Below are positions 8,471-16,953 of a stretch of DNA of 33,790 nucleotides, piece by piece. Both the position numbers and the translations under genes were made by a program. Every line of letters begins with the position of its first letter. Position 1 is the stretch's first letter. Source of the stretch: an uncultured Veillonella sp. (GTDB taxonomy: Bacteria > Bacillota > Negativicutes > Veillonellales > Veillonellaceae); contig URQX01000004.1 of the NCBI GenBank assembly GCA_900550175.1, positions 1 through 33,790 on the forward strand, in the 5' to 3' direction. Under the pieces are notes generated by a model. That model saw nothing but the letters and a program-made list of their open reading frames with translations. It searched no databases and was not told the DNA's origin.

Positions 8471-9079
8471 TTATTTTTGCAAAACTGACTCAATACGCTC
8501 GCCCCAAATAGTATTCAATTGAGCAGTTAAATCAAAAAGTGTACCATTATTATCAATTATTACATCTGCATAGGAACGCTTGTCATCAAGGCGCATCTGA
8601 CTATTTATGCGCGCAAGAGCATCCTCTTTGGTATATCCATTACGACTCATTAAACGTTCGATTTGAGTTCTTTCATTCACATATACGAGCCACACCTCAT
8701 CCATCATGGCATACCATTCTCCTTCAATGAGTAATGGTATATCATAGATTAAAACTGGAGTATTAGCCTTTTCATATTGAGATGTTAGTTCTAAAATACG
8801 ATTGCGAATATGTATTTTTAAACAGCCATTTAATAATTGTCGTTTCTCTTCATTGTGAAAGACTATTGCACCAAGCGCTTCACGGTTTAGTGTGCCATCA
8901 TCATGAAGAACATTAGAACCAAAGGTATCCACAATGGCTTGTAAACCTTCAGTACCTGGTTCAACTACCTCACGAGCTACAATGTCAGCGTCGATGCAGG
9001 GTATTCCTTTGTCCTTAAAATAGGTAAGGACGGTACTTTTACCTGATGCAATACCACCAGTTAAGCCTATCTTAAACAT
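8471..9079 (-). CDS. coaE: dephospho-CoA kinase
   Basis: CoaE catalyses the last step of coenzyme A synthesis, ATP-dependent phosphorylation of the 3'-OH of dephospho-CoA. At 202 residues it has the P-loop GLTGGIASGKST at positions 5-16, the DADIVARE motif typical of CoaE substrate binding near residues 31-38, and a LIYDIPLLIE segment around 110-119. The length is typical. It starts 31 bases after polA, a pairing common in Firmicutes (polA-mutM-coaE), but mutM is absent here. Confidence 0.96.
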   Translation of the reverse strand: MFKIGLTGGIASGKSTVLTYFKDKGIPCIDADIVAREVVEPGTEGLQAIVDTFGSNVLHDDGTLNREALGAIVFHNEEKRQLLNGCLKIHIRNRILELTSQYEKANTPVLIYDIPLLIEGEWYAMMDEVWLVYVNERTQIERLMSRNGYTKEDALARINSQMRLDDKRSYADVIIDNNGTLFDLTAQLNTIWGERIESVLQK

Positions 9080-9110
9080 ACATACCTTCCAACACTTAAT
9101 ATTATGTAAA

Positions 9111-11732
9111 CTATTTTACCAATGCCCAGTTCTCAGCATGATGCACATCTACAATTAGAGGAACATGTAATTCTACGACGGATTGCATGGTAGAACGTAA
9201 TAATTCTTCGATACCCTCTAATTCATCATTCACCACTTCTAATACAAGTTCGTCATGTACTTGTAATAAAAGTCGAGATTTAAAGTTTCCTTCTTCTAAC
9301 TTTTGCTCAACTTGGTTCATTGCCAACTTAATAATATCTGCTGCTGTACCTTGAATTGGTGTATTCATCGCCGTACGTTCAGCAAAAGAGCGACGGTTAA
9401 AGTTGCGGCTATTAATATCTGGCAATTCACGTTGACGGCCGAACATAGTTCTAACCTTACCAGTTTCATGGGCCTCCTGAACCATACGATCCATATATTC
9501 TTTAACCTTAGGATAACGACTAAAGTATAAGTCTATATAATTCTTAGCTTCAGCTCGTGTAATACCGAGGTCGCGAGATAAGCCAAAGTCGGAAATACCA
9601 TAAATAATACCAAAGTTAATCGCCTTTGCATGAGAACGCTCTTCGCTCGTTACGTCCTCTTGAGATTTACCTAGTACCTCCGCCGCAGTAAAACGGTGAA
9701 TATCCTTACCATCAACGAAAGCTTTAATTAACGCTTCATCGCCAGATAGATGCGCTAAAATGCGCAACTCAATTTGAGAGTAATCGGCACTAACTAATGT
9801 GTCGTACCCTGCACCTGGATAGAATAAGGCACGAATTTCACGGCCTTTTTCAGTACGGACAGGAATATTTTGTAAGTTAGGGTCAGAAGAGCTAAGACGT
9901 CCTGTAGCCGTAACCATTTGATTAAAGGTCGTATGAATACGCTTAGTCTTATCATTAATAAGAACTGCCAAGCCTTCACAATAGGTAGATACTAATTTTG
10001 CTACAGAACGGTATGCCAAGATTTTTTCCACGATTGGACTCTCATTACGTAGCATATCAAGTACTTCAGCATCTGTAGAATATCCAGTCTTAGTCTTCTT
10101 AATAACTGGTAAGTTCATCTTTTCGAATAAAATAACACCTAGCTGTTTAGGAGAGTTAATATTGAAAGTTTCACCTGCCAAATCATAAATCTCTTGTTGT
10201 ACTTGAGCTAATTCATCTTTAAATCGAGCTGTCGTTTCAGCCAGCTTATTTGTATCAATATATATACCATTTTTCTCCATTACAACTAAGGTATGAATCA
10301 ATGGTAACTCAATCGTTTCATATAAAGACCATAACTCTTCACGGCGAGCAGATTCACAAGCTACATCGTTCATAGCGAGTAATGCTTTTACCATAGATAC
10401 GCATTCTACATCTACACTGCCACTAGCAATGCTTGGCACAGAGAAACGTTCCGTTAAATATAGATAACCATAGTTAGTACGCGTAGGATCTAACAAGTAC
10501 GCAAGAAGGGACATATCATGAACACGAGCTGTTTTATCTTCATTAAATAAAGAAATCTCGGCTGGCGACTCTTCACCTAATGCTTCTATTAATTCTTTTG
10601 TTTGAGTCGTAACAATCGCCTTTGCCCCTTGTAAAACGGCTAATACAGCTTTAGTATCATCTGTTTTTACGATAGTATCACCATTGAATAAATACGTATT
10701 CGTTACTGTTCTGAACGGAGTTTTACCATCGAGTACAACATGTATTGCCACCGTTTTATCTGTATAGAACTCAGAGGTTAAAGCCTTAACATCTGCTAAA
10801 TCATCTAGAGAAATTTCCTCTTGTGGAGCAAATAAAGAACCAGGATCACCAAAATTGGCTTCCTCTCCACCCATTACTTGTACAATACGAGGCGTTAATT
10901 TAGTAAACCCAAGAGTTTCGAATAAAGGCTGTACTTCTGAGGTATGGAAATTCTGTACAAAATCTTCTACCTTATAGGATAAATCCATATCTGTTTTGAT
11001 AGTTGCTAACTCACGAGACAAGAACGCTAAGTCTTTATTTTCTACAAGTCGCTCTTTTAATTTCTTACCAGAAATATCTTCAATATGATCATATACGGAC
11101 TCAAGATTACCGTATTCAGTAATCAATTTAAGGGCCGTTTTTTCACCTACACCTGGTACACCTGGAATGTTATCAGAAGAGTCACCCATAAGAGCTTTCA
11201 TTTCGATAACCTTATCAGGACCATAACCATAGAGTTCCTCCATGTTATCTAAAGTAACCTCTAACATGTCAGAAATACCTTTTTTAGTTAAGAACACATG
11301 ACTGTGCTCTGTTACAAGCTGTAAGTTATCGCGGTCACCAGTAATAATTTGAACAGCCATCTCGGGAGCTCCGAATTTCTTACTTAATGATCCTAGAATA
11401 TCGTCCCCTTCAAAACCTTCTTCCTCGATAACACAAATCCCTAATGCTTTTAACACATCTTGAATAAGGCTAAATTGAGGTCGTAAATCCTCTGGTGCAT
11501 CTGGACGATTACCTTTATATTCGCTATACATTTCTGTACGGAACGTCTGACGACCTTTATCAAAAGCTACTACAATATAATCAGGATTGATTTCTTCATA
11601 CAATTTGATGAGCATTGTTAAAAAACCGTACACTGCATTCGTTGGAGTTCCCAAAGCAGACTTCAACGGTGGTAATGCAAAAAATGCACGGAATAACAAA
11701 CTACTACCATCTATAATCATTAATTTTTTCAT
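9111..11732 (-). CDS. polA: DNA polymerase I
   Basis: Pol I works in Okazaki-fragment processing and repair. The ATG at 11732 (MKKLMIIDGSSLLFRAF) is preferred: GAGG lies 6 bases upstream, while the in-frame GTG at 11744 overlaps that site. The 873-residue chain holds a 5'-nuclease domain (GDRDNLQLV, GDSSDNIPGVPGVGEKTA), a central 3'-5' exonuclease-like domain and the family A polymerase with motif A DYSQIELR (about residue 650), motif B (HAKAINFGIIYG) and motif C QVHDELVLEV (about 820). In the central domain I cannot find the DxE exonuclease motif, so proofreading is probably lost, as in Taq and Bacillus Pol I. Confidence 0.97.
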   Translation of the reverse strand: MKKLMIIDGSSLLFRAFFALPPLKSALGTPTNAVYGFLTMLIKLYEEINPDYIVVAFDKGRQTFRTEMYSEYKGNRPDAPEDLRPQFSLIQDVLKALGICVIEEEGFEGDDILGSLSKKFGAPEMAVQIITGDRDNLQLVTEHSHVFLTKKGISDMLEVTLDNMEELYGYGPDKVIEMKALMGDSSDNIPGVPGVGEKTALKLITEYGNLESVYDHIEDISGKKLKERLVENKDLAFLSRELATIKTDMDLSYKVEDFVQNFHTSEVQPLFETLGFTKLTPRIVQVMGGEEANFGDPGSLFAPQEEISLDDLADVKALTSEFYTDKTVAIHVVLDGKTPFRTVTNTYLFNGDTIVKTDDTKAVLAVLQGAKAIVTTQTKELIEALGEESPAEISLFNEDKTARVHDMSLLAYLLDPTRTNYGYLYLTERFSVPSIASGSVDVECVSMVKALLAMNDVACESARREELWSLYETIELPLIHTLVVMEKNGIYIDTNKLAETTARFKDELAQVQQEIYDLAGETFNINSPKQLGVILFEKMNLPVIKKTKTGYSTDAEVLDMLRNESPIVEKILAYRSVAKLVSTYCEGLAVLINDKTKRIHTTFNQMVTATGRLSSSDPNLQNIPVRTEKGREIRALFYPGAGYDTLVSADYSQIELRILAHLSGDEALIKAFVDGKDIHRFTAAEVLGKSQEDVTSEERSHAKAINFGIIYGISDFGLSRDLGITRAEAKNYIDLYFSRYPKVKEYMDRMVQEAHETGKVRTMFGRQRELPDINSRNFNRRSFAERTAMNTPIQGTAADIIKLAMNQVEQKLEEGNFKSRLLLQVHDELVLEVVNDELEGIEELLRSTMQSVVELHVPLIVDVHHAENWALVK

Positions 11733-11759
11733 AAGACACCTCACTTATTTCTACCCTTT

Positions 11760-11768
11760 ATTATAACA
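11760..11768 (-). promoter_or_regulatory. extended -10 promoter for polA
   Basis: On the minus strand TGTTATAAT forms a consensus -10 with the extended TG. No good -35 is visible at 16-18 bases. The predicted start leaves a short leader of about 20 bases before the polA ribosome-binding site and ATG. Confidence 0.5.
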
Positions 11769-11936
11769 TAAAGGAACTAACTAGCTTTTAAAATCAAAAT
11801 AATTAACTTATTACAACACTAGCAAATATATTAATAATATTGATTTCATAAAATACGCTTATATGGTATAGTTAAAGAACAGTAGAAAATGTTTTATACT
11901 TCATACCAATAAGGAAAATATTGGGCTGAAAAGTCC

Positions 11937-11965
11937 TTGCGTATCAATATATGGTATGATATAAT
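11937..11965 (+). promoter_or_regulatory. promoter of rpsT
   Basis: TTGCGT at 11937-11942 and a perfect TATAAT at 11960-11965 are 17 bases apart, with TG one base before the -10. The start near 11972 gives a leader of about 34 bases containing AAGGAGG. It diverges from the polA promoter; the A/T-rich DNA between them (about 11770-11930) shows nothing else I can name. Confidence 0.75.
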
Positions 11966-12005
11966 CATTCAGGTATAAGAAACGATTTTTAAGGAGGTGA
12001 CTCAA

Positions 12006-12266
12006 TTGCCAAACATTAAATCCAGTATTAGAAGCGTAAAAACGGATGCTGAACGTCGTGCGAAAAACGCCGCTGTAAAATCTCAAATCCGTACAGCAAG
12101 TCGTAAAACCGTAGAAGCTGTTCAAGCAGGCGCAGTAGAAGAAGCAAAACAAGCACTTGTTCATGCTACTAGCGTAATTGATAAAGCAGCCTCCAAAGGT
12201 GTACTTCATAAAAACACTGCAGCTCGCAAAAAATCCAACCTTGCAGCTAAAGTAAACGCTTTATAA
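12006..12266 (+). CDS. rpsT: ribosomal protein S20 (TTG start)
   Basis: S20 is a primary 16S-binding protein of the 30S subunit. The protein is 86 residues when started at TTG 12006 (PNIKSSIRSVKTDAERRAKN after the initiator). Almost all S20 proteins begin M-P-N-I-K or similar, and GGAGG (11993-11997) sits 8 bases before the TTG. The GTG at 11997 is inside that site and is not a plausible start. The chain is Lys/Arg/Ala-rich and helical with a conserved C-terminal HKNTAARKKSNLAAKV. It is a single-gene unit with its own promoter and a strong terminator. Confidence 0.96.
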   Translation: MPNIKSSIRSVKTDAERRAKNAAVKSQIRTASRKTVEAVQAGAVEEAKQALVHATSVIDKAASKGVLHKNTAARKKSNLAAKVNAL

Positions 12267-12283
12267 TTTTAAAAGCAAGTAAG

Positions 12284-12318
12284 ACAGTCTCTCGGATATC
12301 CGTTGAGACTGTTTTTTT
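12284..12318 (+). terminator. Rho-independent terminator of rpsT
   Basis: An 8-bp stem, ACAGTCTC (12284-12291) with GAGACTGT (12305-12312), encloses a loop that itself contains the palindrome CGGATATCCG. A run of seven T follows on the plus strand. It begins 17 bases after the rpsT stop. Confidence 0.92.
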
Positions 12319-12410
12319 ATGCCCTTTTTCCTATTTTCAATAATAATCTTTTCGTTTTTTATACAGTTATATTTTATTACGCCCTATGGGCAGATTAGAG
12401 GACTATTACT

Positions 12411-14615
12411 ATGAGAACACTATTATTAATGCGTGGTGCTCCTGCTAGTGGTAAGTCTCAGTGGATTCGTGACAACAATCTTGAGGCTTACACCTTAGAA
12501 GCCGATCATTTCCGTATGCTATTACGCAGCCCTTCCCTTGGTGAAAACGGCTGGTATATTTCACAAGAGGATAATGGTCCGGCTTGGGAGCTCCTCCTAG
12601 ATTGTTTAGAAAAACGAATGAGCAATGGCGACTTTGTCGTTTTAGATGCTACTCACACTACATCTAAAGCTGTTAATACATATAAAGATTTGCTTAACAA
12701 ATATAAATATACTGTATATTACTACGAACCAGATACATCATTAGAAGAATGTTTAGCTCGTAATGCTACACGAACAGATTACAAACGAGTACCTGAGCAA
12801 GTTATACACCGTATGCACAAGATGATTAAAACAACTACATTACCAAAGTTTTGTAGGAAAATAAATTCTATCGATGAAATCAACAATTACTTTACTGTAA
12901 ATTTAACGAATCGATATGAACGAGTGCGTATCATCGGTGATATTCACGGTTGTTACACGGCATTACAACAAGCTATCACTCCATGGGATGAAAAAACATT
13001 ATATATCTTTTGTGGTGACTATTTAGAACGCGGTATTGAAAATAAAGAAATGATGTACGAAATGATGCGTCTTAGTACATTGCCTAATACGATTATGTTA
13101 GAAGGTAATCACGAACGACATATCGCAAACTTTGCATTCAATACAAATTTAGATCGTTCTAAACGCTTTATGAAAGAAGTAGTAGCACCTATCATAAAAG
13201 ATATGACAAAAAAAGAAATTGATTCTCTTCAGCGAGAGTTACGTCTCTTCTATAAATCACTTCGTCAATGCTATCCATTTAACTTTCATGGCAAGAAATA
13301 TTTAGTCTCCCATGGTGGTCTCTCCTATGTACCTAACATGACCTTTATAGCAACCTCTACCTTTATTAATGGATTCGGAGCTTACGAAACAGATATTGCT
13401 AAAATATATGATACAAATTATGAAAAAGGAATGTGTCAGGACTTTATTCAAATTCATGGTCATCGCGGTGTTCCGGATGGTAAATATTCCTTCTGCTTAG
13501 AAGGAGAGGTAGAATTTGGTGGAGAGCTCAAATACATTGATATTACTGCAGATACTTTTACTAAAAATGGCATAAAAAATGATATCTACGATAAAGATTA
13601 TATGCGTCATGAATATCAAAATATGACGCAGCATGTCATATTTACACAAAATGAGGATATAAATATCATAGGTAATTCTAAATTAGTAAAAGTAAAAAAA
13701 TGCTCCCCTAACCTATATTCCTTGAACTTTACCTCACGTGTATTCCACAAACGATTATGGAATGAAAGCACGGTACAAGCTCGAGGATTATTTGTGGATC
13801 GCATAACAGGAGATGTGAAACTACGTAGTTATAATAAATTCTTTAATCTCAACGAACGACCTGAAACCGAACTAAATAATTTAGCTAATACACTCGCATT
13901 CCCTGTAGAAATTCGAACTAAAGAAAATGGATACCTCGCTATTCTTGGTGTCATTAATGATGAATTAGTCTTTGCTTCTAAATCTACTACAGAAGGTATG
14001 CACGTAGATTTATTTAAAAATTTATTCAAAAAATTACCTACAAATTTACAAGAAGAAATCAAAGAGTTATTAAAATGTAATAGCTGTTCTATGATGTTCG
14101 AAGTCATCAGCCAAGAAGATACACATATTATTAAATATGACCAAGATCATCTTTATGTACTTGATATGATTCAAAATACGTTAGATGTAAATGGCAAGCA
14201 TATTGATGTATCGTTCTCTAGGGAGAGGTTAGCAGAACTAGAATCCATCCTTATGAAATATGACACTCAGTTAATATCTATTGTAAAAACAATTCAACAA
14301 GTTAATACAATGGACGAACTAAATAGCATCATAAATAAGGAACTTAATTCAGATCATGAGTCTGAAGGATTTGTATTAGTCGATAGCAATGGCTTTATGA
14401 CAAAATTTAAAGGACCTTATTACAATACTTGGAAGCACCGTCGAAATCGGATTCTAGAACCATATCAACAAAATGGTAAAATTCCTTATGAAAACTGTAA
14501 AAACGAAGATGATAGAAAATTTGCAGATTTCTTGAGTACACTAGAATATGATGTAGTTTGTAAATCCACCTTACTAAATATAAAAGAAATGATGGAGCGT
14601 AAAGGCTTGCTATAA
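12411..14615 (+). CDS. trifunctional RNA repair enzyme: polynucleotide kinase - phosphatase - Rnl1-like RNA ligase
   Basis: This 734-residue protein joins three end-healing and sealing modules. Residues 1-160 are a P-loop kinase (GAPASGKS, Lys15; Arg-rich lid RNATRTDYKR). Residues 170-390 are a calcineurin-like metallophosphatase with GDIHG (176-180), GDYLERG (202-208), GNHE (232-235) and HGHRG (349-353); GDYLERG has Glu where many relatives have Asp. Residues 420-734 are an RNA ligase of T4 Rnl1 type: RGLFVD and KFFNLNE precede motif I KENG (Lys504, predicted AMP attachment), then FEVIS, EGFVLV and KFKGPYYNTWK. Clostridium Pnkp has the same domain order, but its ligase motifs differ. The expected role is repair of tRNAs cut by anticodon nucleases. 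GAGGA sits 8 bases before the ATG. No Hen1 gene is adjacent. Confidence 0.9.
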   Translation: MRTLLLMRGAPASGKSQWIRDNNLEAYTLEADHFRMLLRSPSLGENGWYISQEDNGPAWELLLDCLEKRMSNGDFVVLDATHTTSKAVNTYKDLLNKYKYTVYYYEPDTSLEECLARNATRTDYKRVPEQVIHRMHKMIKTTTLPKFCRKINSIDEINNYFTVNLTNRYERVRIIGDIHGCYTALQQAITPWDEKTLYIFCGDYLERGIENKEMMYEMMRLSTLPNTIMLEGNHERHIANFAFNTNLDRSKRFMKEVVAPIIKDMTKKEIDSLQRELRLFYKSLRQCYPFNFHGKKYLVSHGGLSYVPNMTFIATSTFINGFGAYETDIAKIYDTNYEKGMCQDFIQIHGHRGVPDGKYSFCLEGEVEFGGELKYIDITADTFTKNGIKNDIYDKDYMRHEYQNMTQHVIFTQNEDINIIGNSKLVKVKKCSPNLYSLNFTSRVFHKRLWNESTVQARGLFVDRITGDVKLRSYNKFFNLNERPETELNNLANTLAFPVEIRTKENGYLAILGVINDELVFASKSTTEGMHVDLFKNLFKKLPTNLQEEIKELLKCNSCSMMFEVISQEDTHIIKYDQDHLYVLDMIQNTLDVNGKHIDVSFSRERLAELESILMKYDTQLISIVKTIQQVNTMDELNSIINKELNSDHESEGFVLVDSNGFMTKFKGPYYNTWKHRRNRILEPYQQNGKIPYENCKNEDDRKFADFLSTLEYDVVCKSTLLNIKEMMERKGLL

Positions 14616-14648
14616 TTAAATAAGAAATATACTTCTATAAATTAAAAA

Positions 14649-14683
14649 AACGACCAACTTATGATGTACTTAAGTTGGTCGTT
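14649..14683. terminator. bidirectional terminator between the RNA repair gene and deoB
   Basis: A perfect 13-bp stem (14649-14661 with 14671-14683) has a 9-base loop. On the minus strand it is followed by a run of seven T counting from the stem end, an excellent terminator for deoB. On the plus strand the tail is TTCTTT, weaker but usable for the upstream ligase gene. Confidence 0.88.
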
Positions 14684-14710
14684 CTTTATGATGTAACTAA
14701 CTATTTTAAA

Positions 14711-14752
14711 GATACTACCAGTTAAAAGTATTTATTTTTAACTGGTAGTATC
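14711..14752. terminator. second convergent hairpin, 17-bp stem
   Basis: GATACTACCAGTTAAAA (14711-14727) pairs perfectly with 14736-14752, leaving an 8-base loop. The tail is TTTAAAA on the minus strand and weak on plus. Together with the hairpin at 14649 it insulates the two converging genes; the rest of 14753-14857 is plain A/T-rich sequence. Confidence 0.75.
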
Positions 14753-14857
14753 TCATATATAGCATATTATCTTTGTTATGTTGAAATTATATTATTGTCG
14801 TATATAGATAGTAATCTAGTATTCTAAACCTAATTATACAAAAAACATATGAGAAAA

Positions 14858-16030
14858 TTATTTACTAAGTTTCTCCAAAAACGATGTACCAATGGCCCAT
14901 TGTTTTAAGCCAAAGTTTTCCAAAATGGTTTCCCCAATATCTGCAAAGCTTTTTCTATCGCCTAGGTCTATAGGCCCATTCATTCTTGGACTATATCCAA
15001 GTATAGGTACTAATTCACGAGTGTGATCTGTCCCCTTCCATGTTGGATCATTGCCATGGTCCGCAGTGATAAGCAATAAATCATCATCATTGAGCATTGG
15101 TATTAACCCACCAAGTTGGTAATCAAAGTCTTCAATAGCACGTTTATAACCTTCCACATTTCTGCGATGACCATAAAGACTATCAAATTCAACGAGGTTA
15201 ACCATCATGAGACCATGCTCAAAGGAGGAACCAAGTAAGTATGGAACCATATTCATGCCATGAGCATTAGATTTTGTAGGATAGCTTTCATCCCATCCTA
15301 CATGGGCATAAATATCTCCAATTTTACCGACTGCTACAGTTGGAACATCCGCATCTTGTAACTCTTGTTGTACCATTTTTTTCTCAGGCATACGACTATA
15401 ATCATGACGATTTGAGGTACGTACGAAACTGCCAAGTTCCCCTACGAATGGGCGTGCGATGATACGGCCTACATAGTAATCACCGATACATACCTTATCA
15501 CGGGTAATTTGGCATATACGATATAGCTCATCTAGAGGAATGACATCTTCATGGGCCGCAATCTGAAATACCGAATCTGCTGATGTATATACAATAGGTC
15601 TTCCGGTTTTAATATGTTCAACCCCTAGACGTTCAATAATTTCTGTACCAGATGCTACTTCATTGCCAAGATAACCATAGCCTGTTTCCTTTGTGAAAGT
15701 ATCCATCAATTCCTTAGGAAAACCTTCGTAAAAAGTTGGGAATGGAACGGTAACGGGATGCCCCATCATCTCCCAATGACCACTAGTCGTATCTTTACCA
15801 GTACTGAGCTCTGCCATGCGGCCAAAGGCACCTTTGATACTTTCACCATCATCAGAAATATCAGCAATGCGACCTAAGCCAAGAGATTTTAAATTAGGAC
15901 AATGAATCTGGCCTGCCACTGATTCAATATGGCCTAATGTATTGGAACCTTCATCACCAAACTTCGCAGCATCAGCAGCGTGACCGATACCAACAGAGTC
16001 CATAACTAATAAAATAATTCTTTTATACAT
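14858..16030 (-). CDS. deoB: phosphopentomutase
   Basis: DeoB interconverts ribose (or deoxyribose) 1-phosphate and 5-phosphate in nucleoside salvage. The start at 16030 (MYKRIILLVMDSVGIGHAAD) has AGGAG 5 bases upstream and matches the family N-terminus; the open frame to 16054 adds eight unlikely residues. The 390-residue protein has the alkaline-phosphatase-superfamily metal sites: MDSVGIG at the start, GKDTTSGHWEMMGHP with the phosphorylated Thr region near residue 80, and ITADHGNDPTWKGTDHTRE near residues 320-340. The length is typical. It appears to be a single-gene unit between two terminator regions. Confidence 0.96.
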   Translation of the reverse strand: MYKRIILLVMDSVGIGHAADAAKFGDEGSNTLGHIESVAGQIHCPNLKSLGLGRIADISDDGESIKGAFGRMAELSTGKDTTSGHWEMMGHPVTVPFPTFYEGFPKELMDTFTKETGYGYLGNEVASGTEIIERLGVEHIKTGRPIVYTSADSVFQIAAHEDVIPLDELYRICQITRDKVCIGDYYVGRIIARPFVGELGSFVRTSNRHDYSRMPEKKMVQQELQDADVPTVAVGKIGDIYAHVGWDESYPTKSNAHGMNMVPYLLGSSFEHGLMMVNLVEFDSLYGHRRNVEGYKRAIEDFDYQLGGLIPMLNDDDLLLITADHGNDPTWKGTDHTRELVPILGYSPRMNGPIDLGDRKSFADIGETILENFGLKQWAIGTSFLEKLSK

Positions 16031-16130
16031 AAGTACTCCTATTGTAATACTCAAGCAGAATAATCCATGCTATAGTAGCAATCATTACTATTATGATTAC
16101 GATATTTTTTAATAGCCGTAAATAATAATA

Positions 16131-16176
16131 AAAACGCCTAACGTATGAGGTATCCTACCACCTCAACACGTTAGGC
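16131..16176 (-). terminator. Rho-independent terminator of nudF
   Basis: On the minus strand a 9-bp outer stem (16136-16144 with 16168-16176, GCCTAACGT/ACGTTAGGC) and an inner GAGGT/ACCTC stem are followed by TTTTTATTATTATT. It lies about 100 bases downstream of nudF in the direction of transcription. Confidence 0.82.
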
Positions 16177-16201
16177 ATCATCAAATTTCCGTATTTTAGA
16201 T

Positions 16202-16233
16202 GAGCCTAACGCTAACGGCACGTTATTTGGCTC
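16202..16233. repeat. second hairpin sharing the CCTAACG arm
   Basis: GAGCC (16202-16206) pairs with GGCTC (16229-16233), and just inside TAACG (16207-16211) pairs with CGTTA (16221-16225). The 5' arm repeats the CCTAACG of the terminator at 16136, so the two hairpins could exchange arms. The remainder of 16031-16278 holds no gene that I can see. Confidence 0.55.
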
Positions 16234-16278
16234 TCTTTATGTATTAATTATACTATATATAATTATGAAAATAAAGTG

Positions 16279-16812
16279 CTACTTAAGATAAGGCATAGCT
16301 AACATTAGAGCTGCTAAGGATTTACTATCCTTAATTTGTTCATTCTTAATAGCATCTAATAATTCAGGTAAAGTAAAATACTCAAGCTCAACGTATTCAT
16401 CTGGATCCCAATTAGTTTCACCCATAGTAAGATCTTTTGCTAAGTATAAATGTAATACTTCGTTACAGAAACCAGGACTTGTAGCAATTGTGCCCAACGG
16501 AATCCATTGATTGGCACGATAACCTGTTTCCTCTGCTAACTCACGTTTCGCACAGTTAAGAGGCTCTTCATTAGGATCTAGTTTACCTGCTGGAATTTCA
16601 AGCAAAGGCTGTTGCAAAGCATAACGGAACTGACGCTCCATTACAATCTTATTATCTTCTGTAACAACTACAATAGCTGTTGCACCAGGATGATGAACAA
16701 CCTCACGCCATGCTTCATTACCATTAACATCGGCTATATCATAAGTAACTTTAATTAATTTACCATCAAATTTCATTTCGCTAGATTTTTGTATCTCTTT
16801 ACTAATTGCCAT
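16279..16812 (-). CDS. nudF: NUDIX hydrolase, ADP-ribose pyrophosphatase type
   Basis: This 177-residue protein hydrolyses nucleoside diphosphates linked to another moiety; its likeness is to ADP-ribose pyrophosphatases. The Nudix box spans residues 76-98 with Gly76, the REL-EE-TG core (Arg90, Glu94, Glu95) and the preceding LLEIPAG motif typical of the NudF/YqkG branch. An N-terminal beta domain (residues 1-45) is the usual dimerisation part. The start has GAGGA 7 bases upstream. It has its own extended -10 promoter, which overlaps the tail of the upstream gene's terminator. Substrate choice is inferred. Confidence 0.92.
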   Translation of the reverse strand: MAISKEIQKSSEMKFDGKLIKVTYDIADVNGNEAWREVVHHPGATAIVVVTEDNKIVMERQFRYALQQPLLEIPAGKLDPNEEPLNCAKRELAEETGYRANQWIPLGTIATSPGFCNEVLHLYLAKDLTMGETNWDPDEYVELEYFTLPELLDAIKNEQIKDSKSLAALMLAMPYLK

Positions 16813-16863
16813 ATATGATTCCTCGTATATAAAATGATTATTACCTTATAAAACCTACTCTTC

Positions 16864-16872
16864 ATTATAGCA
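16864..16872 (-). promoter_or_regulatory. extended -10 promoter of nudF
   Basis: On the minus strand TGCTATAAT gives a perfect -10 with extended TG about 50 bases before the nudF ATG. The -35 region falls in the T-tract of the upstream terminator and is not a good consensus match. Confidence 0.55.
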
Positions 16873-16890
16873 CAAATTATGTACACAAAA

Positions 16891-16933
16891 ATAAGGTCCT
16901 ACTAGTCAATAACCAGACTAATAAGAACCTTAT
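16891..16933 (-). terminator. Rho-independent terminator of the DUF2828 gene
   Basis: On the minus strand ATAAGGTTCTTATTAGTC pairs, with one bulge and G-U pairs, with GACTAGTAGGACCTTAT; TTTTTG follows. It starts 21 bases after the stop of the upstream gene. Confidence 0.85.
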
Positions 16934-16953
16934 GAAACAAAATTATATAAATA

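Noticed and set aside
8298..8522. Plus-strand open frame in the gap between coaE and the transglycosylase gene
   Set aside because: It overlaps both neighbours, is mostly A/T-driven Tyr/Ile/Asn/Leu sequence, and shows no start signal; the gap is best left as non-coding.
11901..12209. Minus-strand open frame of 102 codons over the rpsT region
   Set aside because: It runs antisense to the certain S20 gene and through its promoter and is Cys/Phe-rich shadow sequence.
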